Part shown: piece by piece, positions 1 to 7,603 of the stretch
Layout of the letters: each line of letters begins with the position of its first letter
Numbering within the stretch: the stretch's first letter is position 1
Source of the DNA: CBDUQP01 sp965369385
GTDB taxonomy: Bacteria > Planctomycetota > Phycisphaerae > SM23-33
Direction of reading: 5' to 3'
DNA: 17,172 nucleotides
Assembly (NCBI GenBank): GCA_965369385.1
Contig: CBDUQP010000080.1
Span: 1-17,172, forward strand
Program-made: the position numbers and the translations under genes
The notes under the pieces: generated by a model
Database searches by the model: none
What the model saw: only the letters and a program-made list of their open reading frames with translations
What the model was told of the DNA's origin: nothing

Positions 1-1
1 G

Positions 2-865
2 TCCACTGTGTTCGAAGTCTCGTCACTCGGCGAGGATGACATCGTCCAACTGCTCCGCCGGGCAATCGCCGACAAACAACGCGGCCTCGGCGAAATCAAC
101 ATCAAAGCCGACGACGAGGCACTCCAGCACCTCGCCAAGGTGTCAGACGGCGACGCGCGGCGTGCCCTTACCGCACTTGAAGTGGGCGTAACCAGCCAGG
201 CCGAGGCCACCGGCGAAGGTGCGGCCGCCATCTTCGACATCCAGGTCGCTCAGGAATCCATCCAGACCAAGGTAATCAAATATGATGCCCACGGCGATGG
301 GCACTACGATGCCGCCAGCGCCCTGATAAAGTCGATGCGCGGCAGCGATCCGGATGCAACTGTCTACTGGCTGGCGAAGATGCTGGCCGCCGGCGAAGAC
401 CCGCGATTCGTAGCCCGCCGCATCGCTATTCTCGCCAGCGAGGACATCGGAAACGCCGACCCGCGTGCGATGACGATAGCGGCGGCCGCCTTCCAGATAA
501 CCGAACGAATCGGAATGCCTGAATGCCAGCTCACTCTCGCGCAGGCTGCAATCTACATGGCATGTGCCCCCAAGAGCAACGCTTCGGCGTTGGCGATATG
601 GGGGGCGATGGACGATGTTAAGAACAATCGAACGGTCCCTGTGCCCAAGACCATCCGCGACGCACACTACTCGGGAGCCAAGGACCTGGGCAATGGCGAA
701 GGCTATAAGTACAGCCACGATTACGAAGGCGGCGTCAGCCCGGATCAGGATTACCTCGGCGTCGATGCGAAGTACTATGAACCAACCACCCGCGGATACG
801 AGAAACACATTACCGCGTATCTGGAATGGGTGGAGAACCTCAAAGCCCCCAACCGACATAAATAG
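2..865 (+). CDS. rarA: Replication-associated recombination protein A, 3' part (AAA+ ATPase, RarA/MgsA family)
   Basis: This is the C-terminal ~287 residues of RarA/MgsA, an AAA+ ATPase that acts at stalled replication forks and binds SSB. The frame is open from base 2 with no stop upstream, so the gene is cut by the window edge. The P-loop and Walker B half lies outside. The GTG at base 8 is internal. Visible family marks are DGDARRALTALE (sensor 2 region), then GSDPDATVYWLAKM, EDPRFVARRIAILASEDIGN and ADPRAM, and CAPKSNASALAIWGAM. These match the conserved order of the RarA helical and tetramerisation domain closely. The C-terminus (KYSHDYEGG, then YYEPTTRGYE) is also typical. Family members are about 430 residues, so roughly a third is missing. 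The stop is followed by the structured leader of the next gene. Identification is by motif recall, not a search. Confidence 0.93.
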   Translation, partial: STVFEVSSLGEDDIVQLLRRAIADKQRGLGEINIKADDEALQHLAKVSDGDARRALTALEVGVTSQAEATGEGAAAIFDIQVAQESIQTKVIKYDAHGDGHYDAASALIKSMRGSDPDATVYWLAKMLAAGEDPRFVARRIAILASEDIGNADPRAMTIAAAAFQITERIGMPECQLTLAQAAIYMACAPKSNASALAIWGAMDDVKNNRTVPVPKTIRDAHYSGAKDLGNGEGYKYSHDYEGGVSPDQDYLGVDAKYYEPTTRGYEKHITAYLEWVENLKAPNRHK

Positions 866-866
866 A

Positions 867-1003
867 GACGCCTCCCTCAGAAGGATGAACCAAACTGAAC
901 ATCCAAGGATATAGAACGCGAACAAAGCACTTATAGCCCAGAATGAACGCTAATCTCGGTCACAGTCGACTTTTGAGGGAAGCGTCAATAAAACGCTTCC
1001 CTC
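867..1003 (+). promoter_or_regulatory. Structured leader with two mutually exclusive stems before the folate gene
   Basis: Bases 867-879 (GACGCCTCCCTCA) can pair with 974-986 (TGAGGGAAGCGTC) at 12 of 13 positions, closing a domain of about 94 bases. Bases 975-985 (GAGGGAAGCGT) can instead form a perfect 11-bp hairpin with 993-1003 (ACGCTTCCCTC), with a 7-base loop. The middle segment cannot do both. The short hairpin ends one base before the GGA that is the only Shine-Dalgarno-like sequence in front of the ATG at 1010. No T tract follows it, so it is not an ordinary intrinsic terminator. Inside the long domain 883-887 (GGATG) can pair with 900-904 (CATCC). The pairings are seen directly; a switching role is inferred. 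I recognise no known riboswitch class here. Confidence 0.45.
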
Positions 1004-1009
1004 GGAAAA

Positions 1010-1585
1010 ATGGATAAAACGGAACTTCGTGCAGACATTAAGAACAGGCTCAAAGGAATCACGCGCCAACACGCCGCAGAGATGTCTCGCGAGGCGTGCA
1101 GATTGATTGTCGCTTCGCCTCAGTTCGGCGAGGCAATGTGCGTGATGATATATCTTCCGTTTGCAGGTGAGATAGATCCCACGGATATCGCCACGCGAGC
1201 CTGGGCCGACGGCAAACGCGTGCTGGTGCCCAAGGTATCACCGGATATCAAAGGCTTAATGATCCCGATAGAGATCACCTCGCTGACTGACGGGCTTGAA
1301 GCGAACCGCTGGGGAATTGACGAACCTATAAGCAATACGCCGGCAGACCTGGGCGACTTGGATATGATTATTACTCCCGGCCTGGCATTTGACCGGGCAG
1401 GCCACCGTCTCGGAAGAGGCGGCGGATACTACGATAGATTCCTTGAAAAATTGCAGCAGACCAAAGCGCGAACAGGCGGGATCGCGTTTGAACTGCAAGT
1501 GGTGGACATGGTTCCGGCCTGCCGCCACGACAGACCCGTAGACATGCTGGCAACCGAGCGCGAACTGCTGATGTTCACGAACTGA
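1010..1585 (+). CDS. 5-formyltetrahydrofolate cyclo-ligase (methenyl-THF synthetase)
   Basis: A 191-residue cytosolic enzyme that uses ATP to convert 5-formyl-THF to 5,10-methenyl-THF, returning a storage folate to the one-carbon pool. The family signature GRGGGYYDRFL lies at residues 135-145, preceded by PGLAFDRAGHRL. The upstream block VMIYLPFAGEIDPTDI (about 45-60) and W101-G-I-D-E-P are also typical, as is the length. The ATG is preceded by a weak GGA at 5-7 bases and directly abuts the leader hairpin, so initiation may be controlled by that structure. The next gene starts 19 bases after the stop, so the two probably share a transcript. In many bacteria this gene (ygfA) is found beside 6S RNA, but the leader here does not look like 6S RNA. 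Confidence 0.92.
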   Translation: MDKTELRADIKNRLKGITRQHAAEMSREACRLIVASPQFGEAMCVMIYLPFAGEIDPTDIATRAWADGKRVLVPKVSPDIKGLMIPIEITSLTDGLEANRWGIDEPISNTPADLGDLDMIITPGLAFDRAGHRLGRGGGYYDRFLEKLQQTKARTGGIAFELQVVDMVPACRHDRPVDMLATERELLMFTN

Positions 1586-1604
1586 CGCTTACGAAAGAGA
1601 AGCT

Positions 1605-2732
1605 ATGAATCGAAGGAAGCGACGTCAAAGACGGGTCCGAACGTTCTTCACACTAGTAGTGTTGGGAATTGCGATCTACTTCGCATGGCCATATATCCCC
1701 TTCCACAAACTGACCGAACCAGCCCCAGCGCCGGCTAGCGATTCGCTTACGATCAACGACAATGAAAGCGACCCGCACGAAATGGACACCGACGTCAAAC
1801 CGGTAAGGCCCGAAGCGTCCCCTGCCAAGACCACAATCACCGTGGTGCCGCCCCCGCCGATCGCACCGGTAGATATCGCACTCGGCGATGCGATCAAGAA
1901 GTATCAAGCCGGACTGACAGCCGAGGCAAGCGACCCCATCAAAGCTCGCAAGCTCCTGTCTGAAGCCTATTTTTCCGGCAAGCTGAATGCCGAGAGCCAA
2001 GATAATGCACGCAGGAGGCTGGAAACGCTCGCCAAGGTAACACTCCTCGGCCGCGAGGCCAGCTTTCAGCCGAAACGCGACCCTTATGTTCTCGTGCATA
2101 CATTCAAATCCGGCGATACGCTGGAAGCTCTGGAACGCAAGCTTCGCCTTCACGTGCCCACGGAACTGCTGCTGAAGATAAATGGCCTGCACAGCGGAAC
2201 GCAATGCCAGGAAGGCAAGACCTACAAGCTGATCAAGGGCCCGTTCCACGCGATCGTCTACAAGAGCAAATTCGTAATGGACATCTACCTGCATCGCCAG
2301 GAGCCGGGCGACCCGGTGAAGTATGAGAGGATATTCATCAAGCGGCTGGCTGTGGGCCTGGGCGTAGACGGCAGCACACCTGCTGGCAGGTGGCGGCTTG
2401 GTTGCGGAACAAGGAATGCCCCCGACGGGCGCCGCGAGCGTGCGAAACTCAAGCATGCAATCTGGAACCCGCCGGCCGGCAGCGAAGTGACCAAGCAGAT
2501 TGAATATGGCGATCCGGGTTATCCGCTTGGCGAAAAGGGCCTGTGGATCGGCCTGGTTGGCACGGACGAGAACACCAGCCTGCTCCAGGGATACGGTATC
2601 CACAGCACCAATGACCCGGCCAGCATAGGCAAGAACGCATCTCTGGGGTGCATCAGGCTGGCCGACAATGATGCGGAACAGGCGTACCGGTTGCTCTATG
2701 AACTCTGGTCAACCGTAGAAATCCGCCCTTAG
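1605..2732 (+). CDS. Membrane-anchored LysM / L,D-transpeptidase (YkuD family)
   Basis: A predicted cell-wall enzyme of 375 residues that would form 3-3 peptidoglycan crosslinks or attach proteins to the wall. A very basic N-terminus (residues 2-12) leads into one membrane segment at about 13-33. A Pro/Ala-rich linker follows, then a helical region at about 93-150. A LysM-like domain lies at about 161-212 (YVLVHTFKSGDTLEALERK), and the YkuD domain runs from about 218 to the end. STPAGRW (257-263) matches the family's TPxG motif. The active site reads H333 to C349 with ASLGCIRL, that is, SLGC in place of the commoner SHGC, a variant known in the family. It should face the periplasm. It is probably co-transcribed with the folate gene, although the functions are unrelated. 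A hairpin with a T tract follows 16 bases after the stop. Confidence 0.9.
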   Translation: MNRRKRRQRRVRTFFTLVVLGIAIYFAWPYIPFHKLTEPAPAPASDSLTINDNESDPHEMDTDVKPVRPEASPAKTTITVVPPPPIAPVDIALGDAIKKYQAGLTAEASDPIKARKLLSEAYFSGKLNAESQDNARRRLETLAKVTLLGREASFQPKRDPYVLVHTFKSGDTLEALERKLRLHVPTELLLKINGLHSGTQCQEGKTYKLIKGPFHAIVYKSKFVMDIYLHRQEPGDPVKYERIFIKRLAVGLGVDGSTPAGRWRLGCGTRNAPDGRRERAKLKHAIWNPPAGSEVTKQIEYGDPGYPLGEKGLWIGLVGTDENTSLLQGYGIHSTNDPASIGKNASLGCIRLADNDAEQAYRLLYELWSTVEIRP

Positions 2733-2748
2733 GGTAAGTGAAAAGTAG

Positions 2749-2806
2749 AAAGGGGACTGGCACAAGAAGTGAAGCCAAAGGCGAAGCGCACGTGCCAGTC
2801 CCCTTT
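2749..2806 (+). terminator. Probable terminator made of a GGGGAC repeat (unit 1)
   Basis: A perfect 15-bp inverted repeat: AAAGGGGACTGGCAC at 2749-2763 and GTGCCAGTCCCCTTT at 2792-2806, around a 28-base centre, followed by two further T. It begins 16 bases after the L,D-transpeptidase stop, so it could end that transcript. It is also the first of four GGGGAC hairpins in this gap. Confidence 0.6.
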
Positions 2807-2850
2807 TTACGATAGGTAGCAAACGACGCCCAAAATAGCGTACGAACGCG

Positions 2851-2902
2851 AAAATGGGGACAGGAACCTCGCCTGCGACTGTGCGGAGCCAGTCCCCCTT
2901 TT
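2851..2902. repeat. GGGGAC hairpin repeat, unit 2 (imperfect)
   Basis: AAAATGGGGACAGG at 2851-2864 faces CCAGTCCCCCTTTT at 2889-2902. The arms pair at 12 of 14 positions around a 24-base centre. The 18 bases 2846-2863 (ACGCGAAAATGGGGACAG) recur exactly at 3061-3078 in unit 4. Confidence 0.6.
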
Positions 2903-2925
2903 AGCTGCCCCATGCCGCATGTTGC

Positions 2926-2965
2926 GGGGACATGTCCGGCTGCGGTAGCAGTCGGCCGTGTCCCC
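2926..2965. repeat. GGGGAC hairpin repeat, unit 3
   Basis: Outer arms GGGGACA (2926-2932) and TGTCCCC (2959-2965) pair perfectly. Pairing continues inward to 2943/2948 with a single mismatch and two wobbles, leaving a 4-base loop (2944-2947). This gives a stem of about 18 bp. It differs from the other units in its inner sequence and keeps only the GGGGAC ends in common. Confidence 0.65.
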
Positions 2966-3064
2966 TTCCGCGATCAAAGACGTTCTGCCGCACGTGCGTG
3001 CCACCGCGAACAGACCAACCACCAATAATGACTCCCAAAAAACGCCGATTCGCCGTATCTACGC

Positions 3065-3107
3065 GAAAATGGGGACAGTCCCCAACGCCGGGACAGTCCC
3101 CATTTTC
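3065..3107. repeat. GGGGAC hairpin repeat, unit 4
   Basis: GAAAATGGGGACAGTCCC (3065-3082) and GGGACAGTCCCCATTTTC (3090-3107) pair at 17 of 18 positions around a 7-base loop. Each arm also contains a nested GGGGAC/GTCCCC-type palindrome. It ends 24 bases from the stop of the convergent protease gene and could act as a barrier between the two transcripts. Confidence 0.65.
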
Positions 3108-3131
3108 ACTGCATTGTGCCCGCACTTGAAC

Positions 3132-4013
3132 CTACTTCCGCTTGCGGCGTCCAATCATCGTCAGGGCGCCTATCGCAAGCAGGCTGATCGTCGCCGGCTC
3201 AGGCAGCGGGCCGCCCGTATAATACGCATCTCCGGTCAGGCCGAGAACGCGATTGTAGGACTCCAGGACACGGTAGCGCACGTATCCATACCCGTCATCT
3301 TGAAATACTGTCCCCCAACTGTTCTTGACAATCCAGTATCCGCCGACAACATCTTCAGCAACGTCCTGATATCCAACTATGAGAACCGCGTGATTGTAGT
3401 TTCTATCTTCAGGATCTGGTGGAATAATGGGCTCCTCGGAGACGTCAGAACCAAGTTCATGCCAATCTCTGTCTATGTTCATTGATGCAACTAGTGGACC
3501 ATTGTCTCTCAAAGCCTGCTTGACTCCATCTGTGTTGTTAGGCGCAAACGCATTTCCTGAGGACTTGTACAAACGATCTTCCGAACCCGGAGCCAGAGGC
3601 CAGTTGGTTGATTCATTCGAAGCGGTGTACGGCAACTCCGCCTCACTAACGACGCCGTAAGAACTGAAAGAACCCATCGCCCGAAGCTCATAGCCACCAT
3701 CTACATCTCCCGTATAGTAAGCGTGCATCACCAAGTGCTGCTCCGAGAGGTCCGGATTCCATGATGGAGCGTCAGCGGTTATCTTCAATTTGGCTTCCAA
3801 AGCTCCAATCGCCGAAAACGCCCAACACATGTTCGCCGCGCCCTGATCCCTCACAGGCGTTACATAGTTCTTTCCGTCAATATCACGCCAGTCAAACGAC
3901 CCGGCCCCGGCATATCCAGTTCCCGCCACGACGATTATAATCGCAATAACAGTCCTGATATCTGACAAACGCATCGAAAGCCGCGTGAGACAATGAACAT
4001 TGTTCTTCTGCAT
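3132..4013 (-). CDS. Secreted papain-like (C1 family) cysteine protease with PEP-CTERM tail
   Basis: A 293-residue exported protein. A basic N-region and hydrophobic stretch at about 21-38 end in AGAG, a likely signal-peptidase site. The mature part opens at once with SFDWRDIDGKNYVTPVRDQG, so no I29-type inhibitory propeptide is seen. Catalytic residues fit papain: Q57 (oxyanion), C63 in NMCWAF, H208 in NYNHAVLIVGY, and N231 in YWIVKNSWG. The usual CGSCWAF is AANMCWAF here, so the disulfide cysteine before the nucleophile is missing. The C-terminus is PEPATISLLAIGALTMIG followed by RRKRK, a PEP-CTERM sorting signal normally processed by exosortase; no exosortase gene is in the window. The ATG at 4013 has AGGG 9-12 bases upstream; a second ATG (residue 14) has none. 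It is transcribed toward the GGGGAC repeat block. Substrate unknown. Confidence 0.88.
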   Translation of the reverse strand: MQKNNVHCLTRLSMRLSDIRTVIAIIIVVAGTGYAGAGSFDWRDIDGKNYVTPVRDQGAANMCWAFSAIGALEAKLKITADAPSWNPDLSEQHLVMHAYYTGDVDGGYELRAMGSFSSYGVVSEAELPYTASNESTNWPLAPGSEDRLYKSSGNAFAPNNTDGVKQALRDNGPLVASMNIDRDWHELGSDVSEEPIIPPDPEDRNYNHAVLIVGYQDVAEDVVGGYWIVKNSWGTVFQDDGYGYVRYRVLESYNRVLGLTGDAYYTGGPLPEPATISLLAIGALTMIGRRKRK

Positions 4014-4286
4014 AGTAAAAGCCCTATTCTCGCAATAATGGGTCCCAAAATTGATACGCTACGGCGGTAAATGACTCCGCCCACTCTCTTCTTCGGCACA
4101 AATCACATGAACGGATTAGGCGCAAAAAAGGGAAGACTCCTTCGCCCCCCGAAGAGCGGCCCAATCAGCCAACGTGCCCCCAAACCCAGTGGCGGCAAGC
4201 TGTTCCTCCAAGCTGTCCATCATATCAAGGCCGACTCCAGTTAGCCGCAAGCCCCCAAATCACATCTATGCGTCCCCCGAGTAGAC
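4014..4286. other. Spacer between the protease start and the lptD terminator
   Basis: Presumably this holds the promoter of the minus-strand protease gene, but I see no convincing -35/-10 pair. A small inverted repeat (GGCGG 4063-4067, CCGCC 4077-4081) lies about 50 bases before the start codon. A minus-strand frame of 35 codons at 4116-4223 opens with two ATGs and has a weak GGAG upstream. I cannot support it as a gene without conservation data. Confidence 0.4.
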
Positions 4287-4326
4287 AAAAAACAGGCGCC
4301 GACCATGTCACATGGATCGGCGCCTG
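4287..4326 (-). terminator. Rho-independent terminator of the LptD-like gene
   Basis: On the minus strand a 10-bp GC-rich stem (CAGGCGCCGA 4293-4302 with TCGGCGCCTG 4317-4326) is extended by 5 more pairs (4303-4307 with 4311-4315, one bulged base) and capped by a 3-base loop. Six T follow (4287-4292 read on the minus strand). It lies 28 bases after the stop of the LptD-like gene. The plus-strand side is also T-rich (CTGTATTCTTTT). Confidence 0.9.
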
Positions 4327-4354
4327 CTGTATTCTTTTGCGATTGCGGCTGCAA

Positions 4355-7312
4355 TCAGTTCTTCGAGCTCGCGCCGAGCAGCGTGAAGCGGCCCGAACTT
4401 ACACGGAAATCGGGCACACCTTCCGGCCACAAGTTCAGGTAGATACCATAATCATCCGTGGAGTTCTGGCCGACGATAGTAATACCTGCATACCAGCGGG
4501 GGAACTTGCGAACAACCGTAACGGCGGCAGACACTCCCCCACCACCATCAAAGTCAAAGTCATACTGCCCAAATGCGCCAACGGTGTACTTGCGATTCAG
4601 CTTGTAGGAAAATCCCAGCGTTCCAACGCTGGAGTCGGCATCGGGAATAGCCCGCAGCGCCGCCCGATAAGAGAATCTGGGCGTCCGGGTGACCTTAATC
4701 CCAGCGCCGTAATACCCAAGCTTGCCGCGATCTATATCGTAATTCATGTCCGAAGTCACCTGCGTGCCATCGGAGACGTTCCATTCATAGTCAAGGTTCA
4801 CGAAATCTCGCCCAATGCTATGCTCAGGCCGAGACGTGAACAAACGCCCACCCGCCATCTGGAATCGTGGCATGGCCTGGTTGAACACTGTCCGCCCGGC
4901 CATCTTAAGTGGGCCCGATTCTTCGTCGTTGAAAACGCCTCCAGCCACCTTCAAACGCATCCAGTCCACCATCCTGCGATCACCCACTGGTCCACGTTTG
5001 GTTTGCAGTCGCTGAGTAACAGCCAACTGTGCACCATTGCGAAGCCAGCCGTACATCCCCCTATCGAAATGCGAATCGTATGTGCCAATAAATGCTGTGA
5101 ACTCGGGGGCTATCACGTGTCGCAAACCATGCAGGTCCCAGGTGCGACTCTCTACGCCCTTGAATAATCGCCATATCTGCGTGGAAGCACGCACGCCAAC
5201 CTGACCGTACGACCGCTCGCGATCGCCGTCGGAAAGAAAATCGTCATATTCCCAATAGTTGATGCCGCCCACTGCGAAGGGCACGACCTGCACTTGGCCG
5301 ACCTGCAGCGGAAGTGTCAACTCCTGCCTGGTGTCGGCTGTGAACCCCGCATTGACCCCAGACCATTGCGTCGGTCCAGTTCGGACCAGCAACTCGGTTG
5401 TTCTCACTACTCCGGCATGCTGCTGCGAGAACCAAACCAGCGGCGTCGGACCTATGGGCTGGCCTACAAGATTGAATCCAACTTGTGGGAGGGATTCGGT
5501 CTGTCGCTGGAAATCATTCAGGCGTGCCTTCAGCAACACTTCGAACGCCCAGTTGTCTCGTTGCTTCTTGGCGTAGAGGAGAGTTTCCTGCTCCTTGCCG
5601 CATCTGGATTCGTTGGGGAAGTAGCGTTCCAGAAAAGTCGCATCGCTGAGATAGCTTATCTCGGCCTGTATCTGCCAATCATTGGGAAGGAAGTGTTTGT
5701 GACGCCATGTGAAGCGGTTTCGCTTGTTGGATACTTCTATGTCCTCACGATCTTTACCGAAATTATCATCGCCGGTGTTGCCCAGCACGCCGTATCCCGA
5801 CACGTATCCGCTAAAATTCTCGCGAACGTACTCAAGGTCCATCCCGCCGGCAACACCCTTTCCGAAGATACCAAACTGAAGCGTACCATCAAACCCGTCG
5901 GGCTTGACCAGCCCCAGCAGGCGGAACATATGCCACTCGGTATTAACGCCGAACCCAAGCACAGGACCGCTTCCGATCTCAACGCGACGAATTGCGCTGT
6001 TACCGTCGCTGATATCGCCCTGGGTATAAGGCCACCATGTCACCGGGATCGACCGAACGTTGAACGTGGGATCCCACAGTTCCGCAAAGAAGCTCCGTTC
6101 AGACAGCCTCTCGCCGCGCCGCATGTCGGCAAATCCGCCTTTGGGCAGACCATCATCTTTCTCGTAGATGGTCACATCCTTAAGGTAAGCTCGCGATACG
6201 CCTATGTGGTAAGTTGGTGTACGGAAGTCGCTACTGGAAATCTTCGCATCCTTGAACCAGAACTCGACATTCGACAACGAGCGTGCCTCTGCCGCACGAA
6301 TATACACGGGAATATTTCGCTTCGGTTCGATGGTGCGGAATACCGCGTTTTCCAGAATGGAACGATCCGTCGTGAAATCGTAGTAGGCTTTCGGACCGCG
6401 GAAGAAACGCTCCCCGCTCGATATCACAACATCGCCTTCCAGATAGACACCGACAAGACTCTCGCTGCTGTTGGCTCCGCCCACCAGCGATGTCACCTTC
6501 GGCTTGCCTGCCTTGTCCGTCTTCGGAATAGAAATCACGACGGCCGATTGAGCACGCAACTCGATAAAGTCGTCGCTGTCCGAGTCGCCGTAGCCGATAT
6601 ACACATTACCATCGACAACCGTAATCCTGCGACAAACCGGCCTCACGCCCGCTTGCTTCGAATCCCTGCGCTCAATTTCGGAATTTGTGCTTCCGGTTGA
6701 ACTGAATACGAATAGCTTCGGAGCCGGCTTGACCTGGGGTTCGGCAGGTGCCTTCGGGGACAAAGTTCCTTTACCATGCGGCTGAGTTGCCGATGCGGCG
6801 GACTTGGCAATTTCAACATCGGGCTTCTTCAGGGACCTTTGCACCCCAAACTTGCGGGCCCGAACAGCATCCTTGTAAATGGGGAAATCCAAAAGCGGAG
6901 TGCTGGACAAATGCCCGGCCGCGCTGAGTCGCCCCTGATGCTGAAAACGTGCAAGCAATTGCGCATCTTGAGTTGTCGAACCGTTAGGCTCCAAGATTCT
7001 GGCTTTGCCTTGGGCAAAAACCGTGATATCGTTCGCGCCCGGGCCGCCATCTGCCAAAGGAGTAACCCATATTACGGCGTCTCTTGCAGATATCACCCGC
7101 TTGCCGACCTGAAGCTTGAACCCGCCAAGAACGACGGTGACGTTCTGCCCATTGTCCACGAAACTGTGTATCTGAGACCCCGTTATGCGAACATCATCAT
7201 GGAGGTACTCAAGCGTCTCTGCCACAAGCGGTGACGAAAGCGCCAGCCCAACAGCCGCCACAACCAGGCACAGCCGCACTGTTATATTGATGTGTCTGCT
7301 ATCCATTGCCAT
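4355..7312 (-). CDS. LptD/OstA-like LPS-assembly outer-membrane protein
   Basis: A 985-residue exported protein that I read as the planctomycete counterpart of LptD, the outer-membrane barrel that inserts lipopolysaccharide at the cell surface. A signal peptide covers about residues 1-31 (VAAVGLALSSPLVAE). A first OstA/LptA-like beta region lies at about 38-110. A low-complexity Ala/Pro/Lys linker follows at about 160-200. A second OstA-like region (about 229-380: DGNVYIGYG, LEGDVVISSGERFFRGPKAYYDF) leads to IPVTWWPYTQGDI (422-434), the equivalent of the IPxxYxPY motif before the LptD barrel. The remaining ~550 residues alternate polar and aromatic residues like a beta barrel. Only three cysteines are seen (one in the signal peptide), so the classic two-disulfide pattern is absent. 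The ATG at 7312 is the longest start; the ATG at 7306 has GAG at a better distance. It has its own promoter and terminator. No other lpt genes are nearby. Confidence 0.8.
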   Translation of the reverse strand: MAMDSRHINITVRLCLVVAAVGLALSSPLVAETLEYLHDDVRITGSQIHSFVDNGQNVTVVLGGFKLQVGKRVISARDAVIWVTPLADGGPGANDITVFAQGKARILEPNGSTTQDAQLLARFQHQGRLSAAGHLSSTPLLDFPIYKDAVRARKFGVQRSLKKPDVEIAKSAASATQPHGKGTLSPKAPAEPQVKPAPKLFVFSSTGSTNSEIERRDSKQAGVRPVCRRITVVDGNVYIGYGDSDSDDFIELRAQSAVVISIPKTDKAGKPKVTSLVGGANSSESLVGVYLEGDVVISSGERFFRGPKAYYDFTTDRSILENAVFRTIEPKRNIPVYIRAAEARSLSNVEFWFKDAKISSSDFRTPTYHIGVSRAYLKDVTIYEKDDGLPKGGFADMRRGERLSERSFFAELWDPTFNVRSIPVTWWPYTQGDISDGNSAIRRVEIGSGPVLGFGVNTEWHMFRLLGLVKPDGFDGTLQFGIFGKGVAGGMDLEYVRENFSGYVSGYGVLGNTGDDNFGKDREDIEVSNKRNRFTWRHKHFLPNDWQIQAEISYLSDATFLERYFPNESRCGKEQETLLYAKKQRDNWAFEVLLKARLNDFQRQTESLPQVGFNLVGQPIGPTPLVWFSQQHAGVVRTTELLVRTGPTQWSGVNAGFTADTRQELTLPLQVGQVQVVPFAVGGINYWEYDDFLSDGDRERSYGQVGVRASTQIWRLFKGVESRTWDLHGLRHVIAPEFTAFIGTYDSHFDRGMYGWLRNGAQLAVTQRLQTKRGPVGDRRMVDWMRLKVAGGVFNDEESGPLKMAGRTVFNQAMPRFQMAGGRLFTSRPEHSIGRDFVNLDYEWNVSDGTQVTSDMNYDIDRGKLGYYGAGIKVTRTPRFSYRAALRAIPDADSSVGTLGFSYKLNRKYTVGAFGQYDFDFDGGGGVSAAVTVVRKFPRWYAGITIVGQNSTDDYGIYLNLWPEGVPDFRVSSGRFTLLGASSKN

Positions 7313-7352
7313 CTCAATTTGCAGCTATCGCCAAATACCGGTCAAACCCGAG

Positions 7353-7380
7353 ATTATATTGTTCGCGAAGCTCAAGTCAA
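7353..7380 (-). promoter_or_regulatory. Sigma-70-type promoter of the LptD-like gene
   Basis: Read on the minus strand: TTGACT (7375-7380), a 16-base spacer, then a perfect TATAAT (7353-7358). Transcription would begin near 7346, leaving a leader of about 34 bases before the ATG at 7312. Confidence 0.75.
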
Positions 7381-7591
7381 AGTCTTTGTAAACTCGTTGG
7401 ATTATAGATAGACACCTGTTGGGCGTCATGGGGGCAATCACTCACTTCGCCACGGTGTGTGCATTGATGATCCCTTCTATTAACTCTTTTCGGTAATAAT
7501 ACATGCTGGTATAATAAGTATTTACGACATTCCCAGCCATATTGACAATGTAAAAGATACTTACGGAAAAATCACACTTAACACAGATGTC

Positions 7592-7597
7592 TATAAT
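7592..7597 (+). promoter_or_regulatory. -10 box of the candidate small RNA
   Basis: A perfect TATAAT on the plus strand, with no good TTGACA at the usual distance. Initiation would fall near 7604. A second plus-strand TATAAT lies at 7510-7515 and could give a longer transcript. The surroundings are AT-rich, so chance matches are possible. Confidence 0.45.
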
Positions 7598-7603
7598 TAT
7601 GGA

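Noticed and set aside
143..925. Minus-strand frame of 260 codons overlapping rarA
   Set aside because: The rarA frame carries all family motifs; the antisense translation has none.
975..1003. Intrinsic terminator of rarA
   Set aside because: The 11-bp hairpin is not followed by a T tract on either strand; the plus-strand 3' flank is GGAAAAATGG.
866..1009. 6S RNA (ssrS) in front of the cyclo-ligase gene, by analogy with ygfA loci
   Set aside because: The enclosed domain is only about 94 bases, with no second long stem and no open central bubble of the 6S type.
2749..3107. CRISPR array
   Set aside because: The four units are hairpins with different centres and lengths, not identical direct repeats with regular spacers, and no cas gene is present.
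4116..4223. Minus-strand 35-codon frame starting with two ATGs in the spacer upstream of the protease
   Set aside because: Ribosome site is weak and distant, there is no recognisable family, and frames of this size are common by chance. Conservation in relatives would revive it.
5294..6700. Open frame of 468 codons on the plus strand, antisense to the LptD-like gene
   Set aside because: It lies wholly inside the lptD-like coding region, its translation shows no domain or coherent composition, and no ribosome site is seen. It is a by-product of codon bias in the sense gene.
7510..7515. Second plus-strand TATAAT as a promoter
   Set aside because: It has no acceptable -35 and sits in a very AT-rich stretch; I kept it only as an alternative start for the candidate RNA.
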